Source of the DNA: Desulfovibrionales bacterium
GTDB lineage: Bacteria; Desulfobacterota; Desulfovibrionia; Desulfovibrionales; Desulfomicrobiaceae
Direction: 5' to 3'
Length of the DNA stretch: 9,797 nucleotides
NCBI GenBank assembly: GCA_012727515.1
Contig: JAAYGZ010000149.1
Span: forward strand, 1 to 9,797
This document shows, in pieces, positions 6,611 to 9,797 of the stretch; position 1 is the stretch's first letter, and every line of letters begins with the position of its first letter. Position numbers and translations under genes: made by a program. A model generated the notes under the pieces. It was not told the DNA's origin. It ran no database searches and worked only from the letters and a program-made list of their open reading frames with translations.

Positions 6611-8726
6611 AGGTCATGGTGTCCACCTGGGCAAAAAAAGCATCATCTTGAGCATCCTGGCCCAGGCGCTCCAGAATGGCTTTTAGGGCCTGGCATTCTG
6701 TGGCATAGATATTTTTCTCGCCAATCCGGTCATAGAGTCCGGTGGTGCGCATAACATCAAGCACTTGTTTTTTCAGTCCTGAAAAAACAGGCTCCACGCC
6801 TGCTTCCCGCAGTTGTCCAACCAGGTTCTGTAACATTTCCTCGCCCGATGAATCCAGAAAATTAATGGCATCTCCTATGATAAGGAAAAATCTGGCCTGT
6901 TTATTGTCTGCCACAGCAGTAAGAACAGCCTCTTCAAAATGAGCGGTATTGGCAAAATACAGTGAGCCATCAAAGCGCATGACAGTGAGCAGGCCTGAAG
7001 TGGTCAAGGCCTTATGCACATGAATATCACGCAGGGTTCCGTCCTGATAGCGGCCCAGAATCGCCACACGCGGAGCCATGGTCCGGTACAGGTACAGACA
7101 AATGGACAAGGCCACGCCAACCATAATGCCTTGATCCAGATGAGGCGCTGCCAGCAACGTCACCAGAAATGTGACCAGTGCAACAATGCCGTCTCCACGA
7201 TTTGCCTTCCACGTATGCACAAAGGCATGTGGTGTCAGCAAACCGGCCACGGCCAGGACAATAATCACTGCCAGCACAGCCTTGGGTAAATGGTAGAGCC
7301 ACGGGGTGAAAAACAAGAGCGTCATGGCGACAAACAGACCATTAAAGACCATGGCCAGGCCTGTTCTTGCCCCGGCCTGCAGATTAATGGCCGAGCCGGT
7401 AAAAGAGCCACATGCAGGATAGGCCTGAAAAAAAGAGCCGCACACATTGGCCAGGCCCTGGCCAATCAGCTCCTGATTGGGATCAATATGCTGGCGCACT
7501 TTGCTTGCCATGGCCTTGGCCATGGAAATGGATTCCATAAACGCCACCAAAGCAATGACCAGGGCAGAAACCAGAAGTTGCGCCACTGCATCAAAGCTGA
7601 AAACCGGCAGGCGCAGCCCCGGCAACCCAGCCGGAACAACACCAACCACATCGCCACCTCCAGCAAGCTGCATACGCCCATCCTGCACGCTTTTAACGCG
7701 CCAAACAGGGCTGTCAGCCACCATGTGCTCGGGAATCGTTCCCAGGGCATACAATTTTTCCACGCCCTGCTCCTCTGCGTGCACCAGGCGCAGCTTGCGT
7801 ATTTCACGCAAAAGTTCATTGTGCCTGCGTTCCTGAGAGCGCAATTCAAGACGGGACAGCTCAATCTCGTGACGCAAGCCTGCTGCGGGCCAGATCTGAG
7901 CATCTTTTTCTGCGGCACGCTGCTGCGCGGACAGCACGGTGATTTCTTCTGCAACAGCGGCAATACGCACCTGGCACTCCTCAAAGCGCACAACCAGGTC
8001 ACGCGCATACGGCGTAACAATATCTGCCACATTGCCCTGATCACGCTGATCATACCCAACCAGGGCGCTGACAAGCGTGGCAATGGTTACTGCGGCCAGG
8101 ACCGAAACTTTGGAGAAAAGCGATATTTTCTTTAACCCCACCAGCAGCACAAAACCAAGAACAGCCATGCCCACGGTGGGGATATGCACAGAAGTGAGCT
8201 GAGTCATCATGTCCCAGATATCGCCCAGAAAAAAATCGCTGCGACCTTTAGGAATGCCCAGCAGCGCGTCCAACTGGGACAGACCAATGACAATGGCAGC
8301 CGCATTCATAAACCCAAGAATAACAGGATGGGCCACAAAATTAACAATGGTCCCTAACTTAAGCACGCCCAGCGCAAGCTGAATAAGCCCCACCAGCAGG
8401 GTCAGCAGCAGGGCCAGGCCAATATATTCAGGGGTGTTGGAAACAGCCAGCGGAGCCACGGCCGCTGCGGTCATTAAAGAGATAATGGCCACAGGGCCTG
8501 TGGCCAACTGCCTGGACGAACCCCATAACGCGCCAATAATAGCGGGGATAAAGGCAGTGTACAGGCCAAAATACAGTGGCAGCCCGGATAACTGGGCATA
8601 GGCCATGGCTTTGGGCACAAGAATCAAGGCCCCGGTAATGCCAGCCATAAGATCCGCACGAAGAATGAGCGGGGAAAGGGGAAACCAGGCCAGAAAAGGG
8701 AAAAAACGAAGTAAACGTGCGGGCAT
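6597..8726 (-). CDS. SulP/SLC26 anion transporter with STAS domain and inserted coiled coil
   Basis: This 709-residue inner-membrane protein belongs to the SulP family, whose members move sulfate, bicarbonate or other anions; the substrate cannot be read from sequence. The N-terminal half (about 20-225) has the helices and GPVAIISLMTAAAV (77-90). The second half (about 376-548) has VAFMESISMAKAMA (394-407) and SFTGSAINLQAGART (441-455). A STAS domain follows at about 575-690, with DSSG at 625-628 as in anti-sigma antagonists. Between the halves, residues 226-366 form a linker of about 140 residues where about 25 is usual; it is rich in E, R, Q and L and looks like a coiled coil. With seven helices before it, the linker should face the periplasm. 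ATG at 8726 is preferred over TTG at 8738 because GGAAGA precedes it closely. It lies 13 bp after the stress protein gene, forming an operon. Confidence 0.94.
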   Translation of the reverse strand: MPARLLRFFPFLAWFPLSPLILRADLMAGITGALILVPKAMAYAQLSGLPLYFGLYTAFIPAIIGALWGSSRQLATGPVAIISLMTAAAVAPLAVSNTPEYIGLALLLTLLVGLIQLALGVLKLGTIVNFVAHPVILGFMNAAAIVIGLSQLDALLGIPKGRSDFFLGDIWDMMTQLTSVHIPTVGMAVLGFVLLVGLKKISLFSKVSVLAAVTIATLVSALVGYDQRDQGNVADIVTPYARDLVVRFEECQVRIAAVAEEITVLSAQQRAAEKDAQIWPAAGLRHEIELSRLELRSQERRHNELLREIRKLRLVHAEEQGVEKLYALGTIPEHMVADSPVWRVKSVQDGRMQLAGGGDVVGVVPAGLPGLRLPVFSFDAVAQLLVSALVIALVAFMESISMAKAMASKVRQHIDPNQELIGQGLANVCGSFFQAYPACGSFTGSAINLQAGARTGLAMVFNGLFVAMTLLFFTPWLYHLPKAVLAVIIVLAVAGLLTPHAFVHTWKANRGDGIVALVTFLVTLLAAPHLDQGIMVGVALSICLYLYRTMAPRVAILGRYQDGTLRDIHVHKALTTSGLLTVMRFDGSLYFANTAHFEEAVLTAVADNKQARFFLIIGDAINFLDSSGEEMLQNLVGQLREAGVEPVFSGLKKQVLDVMRTTGLYDRIGEKNIYATECQALKAILERLGQDAQDDAFFAQVDTMTCPNL

Positions 8727-8730
8727 ATAT

Positions 8731-8736
8731 TCTTCC
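8731..8736 (-). promoter_or_regulatory. Ribosome binding site deciding the SulP start
   Basis: GGAAGA on the minus strand ends 4 nt before the ATG at 8726 and sits in the 13-bp gap after the stress protein stop codon. The in-frame TTG at 8738 would overlap it and has no site of its own. Confidence 0.6.
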
Positions 8737-8739
8737 AAT

Positions 8740-9645
8740 CTAATTTTTTGTCGTATTCTCTGTGCTTGTTGCGGAAATAGTATGGCCAGGCTGTCCTGCT
8801 GTAACCACTAACACACCACAATGCGCCCAGCCGCAAACCTCTTTGGTCACGCGGCCAGTAAACATGCGCGGCAAGGGACCACTCTTCATTCCACCAATCA
8901 TAATCATGTCCACGCCCAGCTCTTCAGCCATGCGCACAATAACATTTGAAGGATGACCTGCCTCAGCCAGGCCCTCAAAATGCAGGTGCGGGCAGCGCTC
9001 CCGACCCTGCACACAGATGTGTTCAGCCATAGAGCGGGCATGATCCAGGTCTGCTTTTGCTTTTGCCACTGCCACAAAGGTGATGCGTTTAAGCGTTGCG
9101 CAGCATGTTCCCAGGCTCAGGGCCTGCTCCACGGCCAGACGGCTGCCAGGAGAATCCTCCACTGCCACCAGCACATGGCTTCCGGTAAGCAGGGATTCTT
9201 CTGGCAGAATCAGAATCATGGGAAAGCCCTGGCTAATCACTTTTGCGGTCATGCTGGCAGTGATAAGATACAGGCGTCCAGCCCGGCCCCGACGACCCAT
9301 TAAAATAACATCTGCCCCTCGTATCTTTGCCTGTTCAACAATGGCATGTTCGGGCGTGGGTGAGCCGATCACAATTATATCGCACTCTGTGCCACTATCC
9401 TGGGCCATTTTGCGGATTTGAGCAAAATACGCTGAAAGTTCCTGCTGGCGATGCATAATCTTGGCATTGGCCTGCTTTAAGGATTCTGCATCAATGGGCA
9501 CAACATGCAGGATAAGTACCCTGGCCTGGCACGCCTGGCCAAAAAAAATGGCTTCCTGTACAGCGCCGTCACTGTAGTGCGATCCATCAGTGGCCAGAAG
9601 CAGAGTTTTTGCTTCACCCAAAAGGCTCGTAGAAAAACGATCCAT
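8740..9645 (-). CDS. Universal stress protein with two tandem UspA domains
   Basis: This 301-residue cytoplasmic protein has two UspA domains, at about 12-148 and 156-282. Domain 1 starts TLLLATDGSHYSDGA (14-28) and has the ATP-loop pattern G117-x2-G120-x9-A130-S131, with A where G is usual. Domain 2 starts VLVAVEDSPGSRLAV (158-172), keeps the aspartate, but its loop reads G251-x2-K254-x9-G264-R265, lacking the second G and the S/T. So domain 1 may still bind ATP while domain 2 probably does not. The last 15 residues are a polar tail. ATG at 9645 is chosen because GGAG (9656-9653) lies 7 nt before it and the domain begins right after; the frame could extend to 9714 without support. It precedes the SulP gene by 13 bp; stress proteins are often found next to transporters, so a regulatory link is plausible but inferred. 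Confidence 0.92.
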   Translation of the reverse strand: MDRFSTSLLGEAKTLLLATDGSHYSDGAVQEAIFFGQACQARVLILHVVPIDAESLKQANAKIMHRQQELSAYFAQIRKMAQDSGTECDIIVIGSPTPEHAIVEQAKIRGADVILMGRRGRAGRLYLITASMTAKVISQGFPMILILPEESLLTGSHVLVAVEDSPGSRLAVEQALSLGTCCATLKRITFVAVAKAKADLDHARSMAEHICVQGRERCPHLHFEGLAEAGHPSNVIVRMAEELGVDMIMIGGMKSGPLPRMFTGRVTKEVCGWAHCGVLVVTAGQPGHTISATSTENTTKN

Positions 9646-9694
9646 AGCATGACTCCGGAGGTAGTGTGGTTGCCTGTCGCAGCAGAAGTTAGCA

Positions 9695-9797
9695 TCAGGC
9701 TGTGGGCAAGACAAGGCGCGTGGTTGCGTAGGCGAATTCAGGCCGCACTAAGCGCACAGCAGAAACCTGGGCATTATGAGATAGGTTCCAGAGTCCC
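9695..9797 (-). CDS. Possible C-terminal end of a further minus-strand gene
   Basis: From the right edge one minus-strand frame is open for 33 codons to a TGA at 9697-9695, ending AYATTRLVLPTA. The other two frames close sooner. It would stop 49 bp before the stress protein start and could be the first visible gene of that operon. An open frame of this length can arise by chance, and I do not recognise the sequence. Confidence 0.3.
   Translation of the reverse strand, partial: GLWNLSHNAQVSAVRLVRPEFAYATTRLVLPTA

Noticed and set aside
7290..8135. A 281-codon plus-strand open frame antisense to the SulP gene
   Set aside because: It mirrors the well-supported transporter frame, including its coiled-coil insertion; its His-, Asn- and Gln-rich product has no domain, and there is no ribosome site. 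Long antisense frames arise from codon bias.
9646..9714. An N-terminal extension of the stress protein
   Set aside because: The extra 23 residues are Cys- and His-rich and unlike UspA proteins, and GGAG is correctly placed for the ATG at 9645.

Overview
The window looks like chromosomal DNA of a Gram-negative anaerobe, most likely a Desulfovibrio-like member of the Desulfobacterota. This is an inference from the gene families (AmmeMemoRadiSam protein B, a lone sigma-54 activator beside a large exported TPR protein, a SulP transporter paired with a tandem universal stress protein), the mid-range base composition and the Shine-Dalgarno signals. No marker gene fixes the taxon, and I see no transposase, integrase, CRISPR array, rRNA or tRNA.

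Left part (1-718): the 5' end of an unrecognised minus-strand gene runs off the left edge (1-107). It has a strong Shine-Dalgarno site and a good sigma-70-type promoter (204-232). The next 600 bases hold no gene I can support, but they contain a small palindrome and, downstream of the next operon, several RNA hairpins and a terminator-like structure.

Middle part (719-5656): a tight minus-strand operon of three genes, transcribed from right to left. The first is a stand-alone AAA+ sigma-54 activator with a variant sigma-contact loop, GAFTHA. The second is a 1013-residue secreted or periplasmic TPR protein. The third is an AmmeMemoRadiSam protein B (Memo family). Gaps are about 30 bp. The TPR protein carries the most striking signal in the window: in its flexible linker (residues 136-362) 13 of 14 asparagines lie in N-X-S/T sequons, five of them with an acidic residue at -2 as in bacterial PglB sites.

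A 239-bp region (5657-5895) separates this operon from the divergent plus-strand sfsA gene (5896-6600).

Right part (6597-9645): a minus-strand pair encodes a tandem-domain universal stress protein followed 13 bp later by a SulP/SLC26 anion transporter with a C-terminal STAS domain. The transporter has an extra segment of roughly 115 residues, predicted coiled coil, between its two halves. Its stop codon overlaps that of sfsA in a TTAA sequence. Upstream of the stress protein gene, an open frame entering from the right edge may be the tail of one more minus-strand gene.

Most genes are recognisable families. The unusual material lies in their extra segments: the sequon-rich linker, the transporter insertion and the variant activator loop.
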